64,000 nt of DNA from Pachypanchax playfairii (Eukaryota > Chordata > Actinopteri > Cyprinodontiformes > Aplocheilidae): the NCBI GenBank assembly GCA_006937955.1, contig SSNP01000041.1, positions 1,223,714-1,287,713 of the forward strand, in the 5' to 3' direction. This document shows positions 39,206 to 51,440 of this stretch, in pieces; the stretch's first letter is position 1; each line of letters begins with the position of its first letter. The position numbers and the translations under genes are program-made. The notes below the pieces were generated by a model. The model searched no databases, had not been told where the DNA came from, and saw only the letters and a program-made list of their open reading frames with translations.

Positions 39206-42200
39206 GGAAATTCAGCTATTTTTACCTAAAAAAAAAGTTTTAAATGATCAGAAAATATACTTAAAAGACAGGACAGTAAGCAAATAATATTTATTTTATG
39301 TAATTATTTTTGTTTTTTCATATTTCATGATGACAGGTGATGCTCCCCTGACCACATATCTGTTGAAGTAAAGTACATGTACAGTGTAAGAAAGGAGGAC
39401 TGAAGCAGGAAGCTTTAACGCCACGTATCCACAACAGAACTGATTACAAGTTCAAGAGTCACACCTGACCTCTGCCATCCCACCAACCCCATACCAGAAA
39501 CCCCTCCATCATCTTATCTGCCTTCTGATTCACATCCATTCTCTCTCATCCACGCCATTCTCTCCTCAGCTTCCTGTCTCCTCATCAGATGTAAACAAAG
39601 CCCAACGCCAGCTACTAATTAAATAGATGAGCGGTATTAACATAACCTGAAAGCCCAAGCCAATTGTAGCCCCCCTCCACTTCCCTTTAATGTCCCTCCT
39701 CCTCATCCCTCCATCCATTTTTTGAATTTTTTTTTTTTTCTTGTTGTTGTGATCTGAACAGTGAGTGCCAATTGTGGGCAGTGTAATTATCATTAAGACA
39801 GAAAAGCCTAGTATGTCTTTGATATGGAAATGATGCTTCATGTACACCCTGTACACCCTCCACCCCCCTGCCAGCACTCACACACCCGTTCCATCACCCC
39901 CCTCTCCTCTAAACCCCTCTATTTCAAAACACATTTTTAAATAATCTCACCCATGAATATCAAGTAGGGCGACTTGTCAACACCTGATAGTGACAGCTCC
40001 AGTTTTGTGTGAACCATTCAGGGGTGACAGAGGGGGTGAGAGAGCAAAAGCGATGGAGACAGACAGATATGGATGAAGTGTTGGAGGGTAAGGTTCGGGA
40101 GCAGGGGTGAGGTATGAACATAAGTGCCAAAAATTACACAGACAGACAAAAGAGGGGGGAGGACTGATGCAGGCAGAGGATAAGAAGGGTGTAAAGATGA
40201 TAAAATTGTGACTAAAAAGGAAAAAGAGGTGGAAGGACTGAGGAGTGAGCTTGTCAAGAAAGAATAACCTCAGTTATTCTCACAAAACGTGACCATCAGT
40301 CACAGCTTTAATTATTAATCGCACTTGTCAGGCAGCACTGGTCCTGTTTTCACCTATTCATGTTGGTTTAACTGGACGTGGACGACCCTTGTTGCACACA
40401 TTGTTCTAGTGACATTTTCTTCACAATTTTTACTGTGTTTGTTCACAAGGTGTCACGTCCTTTCCTAACCCTGCTTCCTTGTCCTCTTTTTTTATTTAAA
40501 CTCTCTTTTCAGACTCTTCGCACCACATTATCTCTCTCTCCATCCTCCTCGCTGTCCAAGCTCTGGCCCAAAGCCTGCAGATGGAACAGGAACAAACCGA
40601 CTGCCCAGCTCCCCGCTGCCTCCCTCTCATCCCAACTACACACATGCCATCCCTCCAAATCCCGCAGCCTTTCCCCTGAACACCACACGGGCCCTGGCCG
40701 ACCTCACAAAATAGCCACGGACCTGGATCCCATGAACCGCAGAGAGCGACAAGTCTCGTGGGTAAACAATGCACAGTGTCAGATGAGCACAGTGTCCTTC
40801 AATGCCTTGCTTTTGTGGTGGTAAAAACCTGATGCCATTGGCTCAGCAACTTAAAGCTGAAGCCAAATAAAGATAAAATTTGGATCTCACACAAAAAAAT
40901 GACCCAATTACACTTCAAATAAGATACCATGCAAGCAGCATGTATCACATGCAAACTAGGGTCACTAACAAAAACAGCCAAATTATTATTTAAAGGATGA
41001 TACGAAGAAGTACAGAGCCTTTGTCAGTTTTGAAAACCTGGCAGCATCCCTAGAACGGCACTTATTTTACTCAACAGATATTATGGTAGCTTTTTACTTC
41101 ACATCCCTTCCTCTGTTGTACGACTGAATAGCTGTATAAAAGACGCTTTTTAAGACTCACTCATGTTCTTGTAAAATACAAAAAAACAAAAACAGAATTG
41201 TGCCGAACTTTTCAAAACGCAGGTCTGGTTGAAACTGTTAAAGAGTATCTATAAAAAAAAAAAAAAAAAAAAAACTCCAAGTGTAAAACAAAAAGATTAA
41301 AACTGATATAAATCATGTCTTTCATCACACCTTTTTCTTGTCAAAACACTACCAGTAATGCAACACAGCCATAAAAAGTCCCTTCCCGATTATACACATA
41401 CTCATGAAACCACTCAGAGATCAATACTGAACTTAATTATGAGTCCAATTGAAACCTCGAAACATGTAGCCAGAGGGAGGGAACTTCTGCTTTCTCTTTT
41501 AGACATACCACAAAACTAAAAATTAGTTCAAAACCAAGAGTTAACATGATCTGTCTTAAAATTTCATGTTGACAGAAGCCAAAACCTGATATTCGACATA
41601 CTTAAAACACCAAACAAAAGATTCAGAGTTATTTAAACAAGGTGAAATATATTAAATAACTATGCACATTGTGGTAATTCTGATCTTCTGTTGAATAGCA
41701 GACTATCAAAAACAAACTTTCTTGATAGATGGTTTTATAAAAGTGGGGTTGACATCGGGACTAAAATTTTCTCTCAGTCTGGGACAGTTTATATTTGACA
41801 TCATATTGAGTAAGAAAAGGACTCCAAACACAGACTTTGGAGGTGGAGAACTGAGTTAAGAGAACTTCACCAGTAGACTAAAAGGTTAACAAGACAATGA
41901 AATATGAAACCCTCATACAGGTCAGATGAAGAAAAGAACTACATCCCTCGTAACTAGTAGTAACTGGACAAAAAGCTGAAGTGTTTCTGCTGGGAGGAGT
42001 GATTAGTGAATGATAAACAGTTGGGTGGTTAGTAGATGGAGTGCAGGTCTTAGGAGTGAGCTGAAGGTGAAGAAAACTGACGGAGAAAATAAAAAATCAG
42101 CTACTGTTGTTGGTTTGAAAAACACTGAAAGTAAAGAAGAACAAATAAGAACATTGATACATCCCGCCCCCTTTTGTTTATTGTTTATTTTATTGACTAC

Positions 42201-45200
42201 TTACAAAGTTTGTTTCTCTGATGGTAAATGATTTCAGAAAAAAAGTGATCTGCAAAAATGTTGCAAATAAAATAAATAAAAATCAACTAAAAGAAATGCA
42301 AATAAGCTAAAATAAAACATGTGAAAGCTGTCGAGAGTTGGTGGAGGTGAAAGAGATTGAAGGTAGTTAACCCCCCCCCGCCCCATTCCGCCGGCTCCCC
42401 AGTGGGCCACTGAGAGCAGAGGGAGCCCCGGTCGATCAGAGGGGAGCCCAGATGGACTGAGAAGCACACACACAAACACTCACATACACATATACGCAGC
42501 CGCACACTCACTCAGTCGCTCACATGTCATATGTTATCCCATCTGCAGTGTCACCAAGCTGCCTGTAACCCCAGGGCCTTGTGGGGATACAAAACATGCA
42601 CACACACAGGATGGATTCACATGCAAACACTTGCACAAAGTCACACATAAAGGTTAGAGAAATGAACAAACACACACAGCAGAGGTATTCCAAGAGGTTA
42701 CAATAACTGCAGCCTTTCTTGTTTGTTTGAATTGGCACCCAAAATTACAAACTACAGTCAATATGAGTTTCCATGAACAAACCTGATCTGGAAGTCTTGC
42801 ATGATGTCTTGACAGATTTGATACAACTTCAGAATTTGGCAAAGATGGACATTAGTTATAAAATATAGTATTTTTGACTTGAAAAGAACACAACACACAA
42901 ATTTAATCAGTCAACCTATTATATAGACATTGACCCTTGAACTGCTTGTTTGTCACACAGGGTCTGAACTAAAGTGCCCAAAATATGTAATATGCAAGTC
43001 CGAAACAACAAATGCACTCACACCCGAATACCTTTGTCTAACAGAATGAGAACAGTAATCTTGCCTCCACTTATCTTGGAGACATCAGCTAAATGGGAAG
43101 TGAAAAGTCAAATATGAAATGTCACATTCAGTTTACTTCCCTGCCGACTCTCGCCATCCCTTCCCTTCATCCCCCTTTCTCTGCTCTCCCTCTTTCCCTT
43201 CTTCCTTTCTGCACATTTCTATTCAAGTGCATCTTCCTCCCACTCGCTGTGACGTGCATGCAACAGACACTCAGCTCCCATCTGGGTGATGGTTGTGTAT
43301 CGGCATGTTGAGTTAATGGATTTTATACAGAGCACAGAGCATTTAACCAGTGTATGGAATAGGGGGGGGTCTTCAGAGACTGTCAAAAAAAGAAAGATGC
43401 AAGAGAGGAACGAGCAAATAAAAAAAGGAAAGACCGCAACGTTAATTTAATATGAAGAATGGAAGTAAATATAATAGAAAACTAAGAATTTTGCTATTTT
43501 TGCTCGAAATCAAAGCTTAAAAACTCCACAAAGGATCTGAAAACAGATTGTCATGCACATAAAAGTAAAATTTGAGTTAAACATAATTAGATTAGTGAGA
43601 CACAACAGGTACCGAAGGATAAGTGTCTTTTTAAAGAAGTTGTTGCTCCTTCACACATGTGAACGATTGTCTCAAACTTGGCGAGTTATGTAATACACCT
43701 CTTTGCAGGTGTAAAAATCACAGGGTTGCACTGAAAAGTCCCTCCTGAGACTCCAACTAATGTGAAATTGCAGTAAAGAGTTTAATTGTAGAACTGAGAA
43801 CACCAGGAGGTCTAATTTTTTTTCTTTCCTGGCACTCTGGAGAGCATTTTCTTTGTTCCTGTCAGTGGGAGAGATAACAATTCCTCCCACCATTAACTAC
43901 CTGCCTGCCTGCCAACCGAGTTTTGTTGTGTTTTTCTTGTGTTTTGTTGTTGCTAATAGGCCTAATTGGCCACAACCCAGGAACACGGAGAAAGGAGGGG
44001 TAAACTACCTGCTCTGCATCACTCTCCCTCCCTCACCTCTGTTCTTTCCCTCTCTTGTTCGTCAAGCAGACAAACTATATGTCCTGTTGCTTCGTTTTTC
44101 ACGTGAATGAAGCACCAGCGGGGAAATAACGCAGAAGAAAATGAGACATGAGAAGGAAGCAAGGAAGGTGTTGCCTTTGAGTTTCCACCAGAACAAAGCC
44201 AGGTCATGTTTATGGATGATGATCTCTGAAGACCGGGCCTTCACTGAGCAGCACTTTGATAATAAAATACCCTTGATTATCACCAGGTTAGGTTATAGGA
44301 CGTCTGCGCTTGATGTTTAATTGATGTGCCTGTTCCTTGGCGGTAAAATACGTCATGATGCTTCTATTGATCTCAGCATAATCTCATATTATATAGCTAC
44401 ACAACACTATTGCTGAGAGAGGCGCTTGTTCATTGTTCCCTTTTTGATCTGTGCACAAGTATTTCCCAACATTATCCAGGATTTATAAAGTGATAAATAA
44501 GTAAAAGTGCCTGTTCTGCTCCTTAAAACTGTAACACAGAAACAATTGTGATCCCTGATGTGCAGTGAATCCGCCTGAGCTCCTCGGAGATAAAGGCAGA
44601 GAAACCTCGCTGCCAGAGCTCTGAGGGAATACTATGAGAACAGTATGTCAGTGGGCAGATTGTTTGTGAGAGTCTATGTGTGTGTGTTTGTGACAGTGTG
44701 TGTTTAGAGCAATGGGACCTGAAGGAACACCACAAGGACAATCTGTCGCCCCTTCGCCCAGGCCCTGGGTGACAGATGATGTGATCCCACTGCTGAGCTT
44801 TGTGTATGTAGGCATACGTGTGCATGTTTGTATGAGTTCCCGGGGTATTCTGTACGAAGGCAGATTGCAACAGTAACGATAGAAACAATAGTAACAACAG
44901 GATTTTTTTTCATCCTTTGACAGAACGTTTTAAGATTAATCAAGAACAGGCTGGATTCTGACACCCAGGAGATGTTGAAGCTTCTTCACAAGGTGCTCTG
45001 GAGGTGAGAAAACTAAACTGAGAAGCTGCAAAACTCTTTGCAGGTCTTTTACACTAGCAGGCATCATGTGGAGCTTTTATGCTCTGGATGTACATACAAT
45101 CAAGTAGCATTTTAATATGCACTAAAATATCTTCATGCAGGTGCATGTATATAAAACACTGAAACTTTGCAAATATAAGTGAACAAATGTGCCATAAATC

Positions 45201-45887
45201 TGTAAATCCTAATCATTAACAATCTTATCGATTATGTACTAAACTGATGGATGAAACTGAATCAACAGCTTTGTTAAACTGTTTGGCTCATACTAAAAGA
45301 GGAACCTGTCACTGTTGGAGAGTTATTGTTTAATTCCACTTCCTTAGTTTGAGACATTTTCTGGACCTTCTTGAGCTTCGCTCTTCCTCTTGTTTTACCC
45401 TTTTAGCAAATTGATAGGGAGAAATGGCGGGGCTTAAAAAGCAACAGCGTTATGGTAAACATAGTTTTAATTTAGAGAAGAGCATCTTTAAAATGAAACC
45501 CAAAGACAGACCGTCCTTATAAAAGGCGACACTTTCCCACCCGTCCAACAAAACCTTCCCCCTTCCTGTCTCTAAGTCGAGCGCAGCGTCAGTGCTCGCT
45601 CTTAAATTTACAGCCAAACATTCGGATAAACTCACTCCTTGCTTCCAAGCACTTAAAACTTGACATGCATACAGACAGCAGAGTGGGGACAGTGTGTGTT
45701 TCTAGGTTTTTGTGTATTTTTGGACACTCGTTTGTCTCCAAAGCTCAAACAAAGGAGGATTCACCCTCCATCAAAACATTATCTGTTTATGCCATCAGCT
45801 CTTCAGCACCTACATATGCCTGTAAACACAGTCTCTCTGTTCAGTGCCTTGCATCTTTAAAACTAACAGTTACATATAATATATATA
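39206..45887. other. Long non-coding stretch, mostly without recognised repeats
   Basis: Contains a C/T-rich patch at 40490-40560 and 43130-43230, a GC-rich patch at 42370-42440, and a 22-A run (41253). A 148-codon frame (40378-40824) begins at GTG and is low-complexity. No exon recognised. Confidence 0.4.
41253..41274. repeat. Poly(A) tract, 22 bp
   Basis: Run of 22 A. No retroposon body recognised on its 5' side, so it may be a plain homopolymer. Confidence 0.9.
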
Positions 45888-46087
45888 CAGTGGGGCAAAA
45901 AAGTATTTAGTCAGCCACCAATTGTGTAAGTTCTCCCACTTAAAAAGATCAGAGAGGCCTGTAATTTTCATCATAGGTATACCTCAACTATGAGAGACAA
46001 AATGAGGGAAAAAAATCCAGAAAATCACATTGTCTGATTTTTAAAGAATTTATTTGCAAATTATGGTGGAAAATAAGTATTTGGTCA
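45888..46087 (+). repeat. Left terminal inverted repeat of the Tc1 element
   Basis: A 200-bp inverted repeat matching 47290-47489 in reverse complement with two mismatches. The outer direct repeat is near 45894-45916 and the inner one near 46069-46092; both contain AAGTATTT(A/G)GTCA. In IR/DR elements these paired sites are bound by the helix-turn-helix domains of the transposase. Confidence 0.95.
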
Positions 46088-46199
46088 CCTACAAACAAGT
46101 AAGATTTCTGGCTTTCACAGACCTGTAACTTCTTTAAGAGGCTCCTCGGTCCTCCACTCATTACCTGTATTAATGGCACCTGTGTGAACTCGTTATCAG

Positions 46200-46206
46200 T
46201 ATAAAA
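46200..46206 (+). promoter_or_regulatory. TATA box of the transposase gene
   Basis: TATAAAA lies 51 bp before the transposase ATG and inside the element, just past the left inverted repeat. Spacing would place transcription start near 46230 and give a very short leader. Confidence 0.6.
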
Positions 46207-46250
46207 GACACCTGTCCACAACCTCAAACAGTCACGCTCCAAACTCCACT

Positions 46251-47273
46251 ATGGCCAAGACCAAAGAGCTGTCAAAGGACACCAGAAACAAAATTGTAGA
46301 CCTTCACCAGGCTGGGAAGACTGAATCTGCAATAGGTAAGCAGCTTGGTGTGAAGAAATCAACTGTGGGAGCAATTATTAGAAAATGGAAGACATACAAG
46401 ACCACTGATAATCTCCCTCGATCTGGGGATCCACGCAAGATCTCACCCCGTGGGGTCAAAATGATCACAAGAACGGTGAGCAAAAATCCCAGAACCACAC
46501 GGAGGGACCTAGTGAATGACCTGCAGAGAGCTGGGACCAAAGTAACAAAGGCTACCATCAGTAACACACTACGCCGCCAGGGACTCAAATCCTGCAGTGC
46601 CAGACGTGTCCCCCTGCTGAAGCCAGGACACGTCCAGGCCCGTCTGCGGTTTGCTAGAGAGCATTTGGATGATCCAGAAGAGGATTGGGAGAACATCATA
46701 TGGTCAGATGAAACCAAAATAGAACTTTTTGGTAGAAACTCAACTTGTCGTGTTTGGAGGGGAAAGAATGCTGAGTTGGATCCAAAGAACACCATACCTA
46801 CTGTAAAGCATGGGGGTGGAAACATCATGCTTTGGGGCTGTTTTTCTGCAAGGGGACCAGGACGACTGATCCGTATAAAGGAAAGAATGAATGGGGCCAT
46901 GTATCGTAAGATTTTGAGTGAAAACCTCCTTCCATCAGCAAGGGCATTGAAAATGAGACGTGGCTGGGTCTTTCAGCATGACAATGATCCCAAACACACC
47001 GCCCGGGCAACGAAGGAGTGGCTTCGTAAGAAGCATTTCAAGGTCCTGGAGTGGCCTAGCCAGTCTCCAGATCTCAACCCCATAGAAAATCTCTGGAGGG
47101 AGTTGAAAGTCCGTGTTGCCCAGCGTCAGCCCCAAAACATCACTGCTCTAGAGGAGATCTGCATGGAGGAATGGGCCAAAATACCAGCAACAGTGTGTGA
47201 AAACCTTGTGAAGACTTACAGAAAACGTTTGACCTCTGTCATTGCCAACAAAGGCTATATAACAAAGTATTGA
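46251..47273 (+). CDS. Tc1-like transposase, 340 aa, DD34E, intact
   Basis: Cut-and-paste transposase that binds its element's ends, excises it and reinserts it at TA. The frame is 340 codons with no stop or frameshift, the usual length for fish Tc1 enzymes. Residues 1-55 form the first helix-turn-helix (paired-like) region, followed by a basic linker and a second DNA-binding helix-turn-helix at about 66-120, with a basic RR-rich stretch near 108-120 that could act as nuclear signal. The catalytic triad is visible: D153 in WSDETKIE, D244 in HDNDPKHT and E279 in SPDLNPIENLW, with 34 residues between D244 and E279. A glycine-rich box (KHGGGNIMLWG) is at 187-197. The ATG follows CCACT and has G at +4, and a TATA box lies 51 bp upstream. 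Catalytic residues are all present; activity is inferred, not shown. Confidence 0.97.
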   Translation: MAKTKELSKDTRNKIVDLHQAGKTESAIGKQLGVKKSTVGAIIRKWKTYKTTDNLPRSGDPRKISPRGVKMITRTVSKNPRTTRRDLVNDLQRAGTKVTKATISNTLRRQGLKSCSARRVPLLKPGHVQARLRFAREHLDDPEEDWENIIWSDETKIELFGRNSTCRVWRGKNAELDPKNTIPTVKHGGGNIMLWGCFSARGPGRLIRIKERMNGAMYRKILSENLLPSARALKMRRGWVFQHDNDPKHTARATKEWLRKKHFKVLEWPSQSPDLNPIENLWRELKVRVAQRQPQNITALEEICMEEWAKIPATVCENLVKTYRKRLTSVIANKGYITKY

Positions 47274-47289
47274 GATTAACTTTTGTTAT

Positions 47290-47489
47290 TGACCAAATAC
47301 TTATTTTCCACAATAATTTGCAAATAAATTCTTTAAAAATCAGACAATGTGATTTTCTGGATTTTTTTTCCTCATTTTGTCTCTCATAGTTGAGGTATAC
47401 CTATGATGAAAATTACAGGCCTCTCTGATCTTTTTAAGTGGGAGAACTTACACAATTGGTGGCTGACTAAATACTTTTTTGCCCCACTG
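47290..47489 (-). repeat. Right terminal inverted repeat of the Tc1 element
   Basis: Reverse complement of the left repeat, 200 bp. The inner direct repeat is at about 47290-47311 and the outer one lies at the right tip. An AATAAA at 47323-47328, about 50 bp past the transposase stop, could serve as polyadenylation signal. Confidence 0.95.
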
Positions 47490-47491
47490 TA

Positions 47492-49663
47492 TATATATAT
47501 ATGTGGGATAATTATATAATTTGTTTAAAGTTTTTACAGCTGAGAACGTTGTGAACTTAGTTGTCCCATTTTTCGTTTGATGTTTTTCCTTTCATACATT
47601 GCCATCGTTCAGGATATTCACCTGAAGCTGATGAGCTAATCAGTAGCCCAAATCTGAAGACTGACAACTGTTTTCTCTTTCTGCTAACTGAGGTGCAGGA
47701 TGAGAGTTTTTAAGTTCCTTAAAGGTGGAATGTGGAACACGAACAGCACTGCAACACTGAGTGCGCGGATGCTGCATCCCAAACAGAACAAGGCCTTGAG
47801 CCATTCTGGGTGCTGGACTCGTAACCCCCTGTGTGCGCTCGGATGCTGCGACAATTCTTCACCCAAACCCACTCTGGCCTTAGATCCTCTCTGGCTGCTC
47901 CTCTCTCAAGAAGGACAACAAAATCCCCGGCGCTCCAAAGCAGCTTCCACCACCCTCCACAGCACCAGCCTCACTATTACAGACTATTCACCGTATTAGG
48001 CAACCCACAATGGTGCCCATTACTCTGCCTGCTATTGGCTGGTAGATCTAAACAAAATACCAATTTCATGCCCATCATAAAAAATATTTTATTATATTTT
48101 AATTCAAATATAATGTTTGAAGGAAATACTTTCAATCTGCATCGCTCTAAATGCCCCGTGGAGGTACTATGTTTTTATCCAAATAGCCTTTTTCACAATT
48201 AGTTCCAATCATTTGGGGTTTAAGCCATGCAAGACGGTCTTAGCATCATTAGATCAATCTGAAACTTAGACCATAAAAGTAAAAATAATGATGAGTTTTA
48301 ATGGAAACAGTTTAGAAGTAACTGTAAACAGTTTCAGCATTTTATCAATGAGTTTTTTTTGGGGGGGTTAATTAGTTTTTTTAGGTAACCTGCTCTTCTA
48401 ACTTTCATAACTGATCCAGAAGTTTGTTGTGTGTTAGTTTTGTTTCAAAGTGACCCAGTGCTTGGACCAGTGGCCTTGTTTGTGGAGCTTCACTGGTACC
48501 CCAGTTTCACTCGACTAACATTAAAGACAACTGGACTTCATGGAAACTGGATCAAAACCAAGAGGTCCATTCTGAGGCTTCCCGCTTGGCCTTGTTTCCT
48601 GGACAGAGCAAAAGGGAACAACCCATATGTCAGACAATATCATGCCCTGTGAAGTGTGCCACTCCAGTGGTATCTGTCAGAAAAAAGAGAGAAGGGGCGT
48701 GCACACACACATGCACATGCACAGCGAGAGGGATTTGAGGACACTGTTTGCTGGATGACCATTCTGGCAGATGAAGAGACAGATACTGTGTTTTAGTGTG
48801 AAACCTGTCATTGCTTGATCTTAAAGTTATTTTTTAAAGAAAATATGTACGTTGGCAAATGTGCACCTTGACTAGATGGACACTGTTAGTGGGACGACAG
48901 ATACACTCACAAAAATTTACTGAAGGTAATTATGTCTGTATGTCCCATTTCAGAGGCCATGTTGGTCTTTCCTTTCCTATTCCGTCCTCGTGGTCCCTCA
49001 GTCCCGGGTCTCTGGGCTCACACGAGCCACATGTGCACACAAAATTGACCCAACTCACACCTCGCTGTCAGTTTCTCTGTGTGAATTCATTCCTTTGATT
49101 CCTATTAATACTCTCAATTACTGTTTCCTATTTGTAAAGAGTGCTTTGCAAAGGGTACAAGAGTTCAAACTTCTTGTCTCTTTTGTTTTGGCATAAACAC
49201 ACCGCCCACTCTCCTTAAACTCAATGTCCTGGTATTCTGTTTGACAATTTATTATTTTTCACCCTTCCAGAGCCCAGTAAAAATGTTTAAACATGGGTTT
49301 AGCAATTCAGCAGGAATACCATTGTGATGTGGTGAAAGTGTAAACACATGCATACATACCACATACACTCACAAACTTATCCATTGTATAAAAAACTAGA
49401 TAAAAGTCAACATTCAGTTTTAACATTTATGCAGTTACTAACTAGTATTTATTATGTGTTTATTTATGTTTCTAACTAATTTTTCTAAAGTTTAATTAAC
49501 TCAATTTTACACTCCATGCTTTGAAAATTGATTTAATCAGGATATTTTGATTTTTTTTAATAAATAAAATGACTTGTTCATTACATATAAAGTACATAGT
49601 ATAATATTTAAACTATGTGAACTGGCTGTTGTACTTCTTATTTTAGGATCTCCTTAGGACTCT
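47492..49663. other. Non-coding DNA after the Tc1 element
   Basis: A TA-rich run at the insertion point, then mixed composition. No gene recognised. Confidence 0.45.
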
Positions 49664-49795
49664 GGGGTAGCTGTGGACAAGAGGCTGCAGGTTACACTGC
49701 AGGCTGATGGTTCAATTTGTAACTCTACAGGCATAATAAAGTGTCCATGGGTAATGTACTAGCGGTTAAATGGTTTAATCTGCCAGGAGGGAAAG
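49664..49795 (+). repeat. Degenerate tRNA-headed SINE-like copy
   Basis: 'ctggggtagctgtgg', 'aggctgatggttcaatttg' and 'aaagtgtccatgggtaatg' follow the order found in a common fish SINE-like repeat (A-box-like, B-box-like, then the 'aagtgtccttgggcaa' block). Strongly mutated and truncated; identified by pattern only. Confidence 0.4.
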
Positions 49796-50071
49796 TTTTC
49801 ATCAGGGTTAGATTGTCTGTTGGCAAGATAACTCTAAATGTTGTAGATGGATTTTGCTGAAATATTCAAGAAAGGTCAGAAATTATCCAAAGAAGATCCA
49901 GGAGTGTTTTGAAGGAGTCTTGATCATTGTTAGATAGAGCTGTTTTTAACATATCTGCATGTAGCTCTACAATAAATGGTAAAAAATGCAGAGTGAGTTC
50001 CCAGTAGGTTTTACATGCTAACAAGAACTGATCTGGATCAAGGATTGGTACGAATCAGAACAAAATTCCAA

Positions 50072-50205
50072 AATTTCCTGGTGAAAAACTACATGTGCAC
50101 AGGGAAAACATGCTAACTCCATGCAGAAAGGTCCCAGCCCAATTTCAAACCCAGGACCTTCTGCTGCAAGACAACAGTGCTACCCACTGCTCCACTGTGC
50201 AACCA
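50072..50205 (-). mobile_element. SINE-like family fragment, head half only
   Basis: Matches the head half of the family on the minus strand: 'gcacagggaaaacatgc' near 50097, 'actccatgcagaaagg' near 50115 and 'cccaggacctt' near 50150, ending with the tRNA-like start around 50205. The 3' half and tail are missing, the opposite of a 5' truncation, so a later deletion is more likely than an incomplete insertion. Confidence 0.75.
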
Positions 50206-51009
50206 TTTATATAGTGAAATCATTACAGCAAACTGCTGAGAAAACTATCTGAAATTATTTAGATAGACTCAAACACATAATACTTGTAATTATTCACAAG
50301 TATTATTTTAAATTAAACATGTTATTCTTAGTTAAGAATAAATCACTGCTGTCAATCAATTTTGCTCAAGCTTCTTGTACTTTTACTATATTTAGGCAGT
50401 AAGTCTCATTTCCTGTATAGTTTCTTTCTTAGTTTTGTGTAGAAAAGTGTAGAAATTCCTGGTATGTTTTTTATAGGCAGATTAGATTTTGTCTGGTATT
50501 TATGGAAAGGGGAAATTCTGCCTGGAACTTCCTCTTAAATCTGATTTCATCATGTTAATGTCATCAATACAAATGAAATTGGCACATTTAAATTTTCATT
50601 TGCAATTGCTGTAATGTTAAATACAAAAAAAAAAAAAAAATCTCACATAACAAATAAACAGATTCTTCCTTTTTACTAACAATATTGGACCATGTGAGGC
50701 TGAAGAGCTTCTGAGCAGCCACCCAAAGTCTAGCTGAAGATGCAAATAAGCTAAAAATTAACTATTAACTTACTTTAAACATGGTCTCTCTCATGAAAAT
50801 GCAACAGGTTCTGTGTGCATATAAGTGTATGGAGTGAAAATAAAGGCCTACCTACAAGAATCCCAGTGGATGTGGTTCTGCTGCAGAGGTAATACCCATC
50901 AGAGAGAAGGCCAACCCTGGTGAAGACAGACAACGGATCACATGCAATGCATTTACAAACACGCAGATAAGCCATCAGAAACTCACTACACAAGAGTGAA
51001 ATAAAAAGA
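50206..51009. other. AT-rich non-coding DNA
   Basis: A 17-A run near 50624. Nothing else recognised. Confidence 0.45.
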
Positions 51010-51440
51010 TGCATTTAATTTATAGGCGTCTTTCAGAGCACCCAAGACATACACCCTACAATACAAATAGAGCGAGAATACAACAAGGTAATAAAAGACA
51101 ATTTAAGAAAAACAAATTAAAATGGGTGTTTAGACAGAGCATGTGGTTTAAGATGAGATTTGAAGCGTAAGAGAGTAGGTATTACAGAGTGAGTTCCAGA
51201 GGTGAGCGACAGAGCAACTTAGTGCTTTAGACCCCAGTGTACAAGCAAGCAGGGGGCACAGAGAGGTGGATGGCAGGGGAACCTCCAAGGTCAGAATATG
51301 AATCTGCAACAGATCATTTAGTTACAGAAGGGCAAAATTAGATGGCCTTAAAGGTGAGAAGCAGGATTTTAAATTGCTGCAGTGAAGTTGCTGTAAAACA
51401 GGAGTGATGTGGTTAGAGGAGGGAGATTTGGAAACAGTAT
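51010..51440 (+). repeat. Degenerate dispersed repeat (LINE-like 3' region)
   Basis: 'gtgttccagaggtgagcg'-type text ('agtgagttccagaggtgagc' here at 51190), 'gtgctttagaccccagtgt' and 'cagtgaagttgctgtaaaac...ggagtgatgtggtta' are in the order found in a fish repeat I recall. No frame survives. Class uncertain. Confidence 0.4.

Larger units (their letters stand above)
45888..47489 (+). mobile_element. Complete Tc1/mariner DNA transposon (Tc1-like, IR/DR type)
   Basis: A full element of 1,602 bp lies between TA dinucleotides (45886-45887 and 47490-47491), the target duplication expected for Tc1/mariner. Both ends begin CAGTGGGGCAAAAAAGTATT when read inward. The inverted repeats are 200 bp each and I count two differences between them (one G/A, one G/T), about 99% identity. 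Each contains an outer and an inner copy of a motif of the form AAGTATTTrGTCA, the IR/DR layout known from active fish Tc1 elements such as Sleeping Beauty. The insertion sits in a TA-rich run on both sides, a favoured target. Inside is one open transposase gene with its own TATA box. Nearly identical ends and an unbroken frame suggest recent insertion. Subfamily name not assigned. Confidence 0.97.

Noticed and set aside
40378..40824. 148-codon frame and an alternative frame over 40500-40710
   Set aside because: GTG start and serine/leucine-rich low complexity; no convincing splice sites or family match.
46304..46900. 198-codon open frame on the minus strand
   Set aside because: It is the antisense shadow of the transposase gene and has no family similarity of its own.
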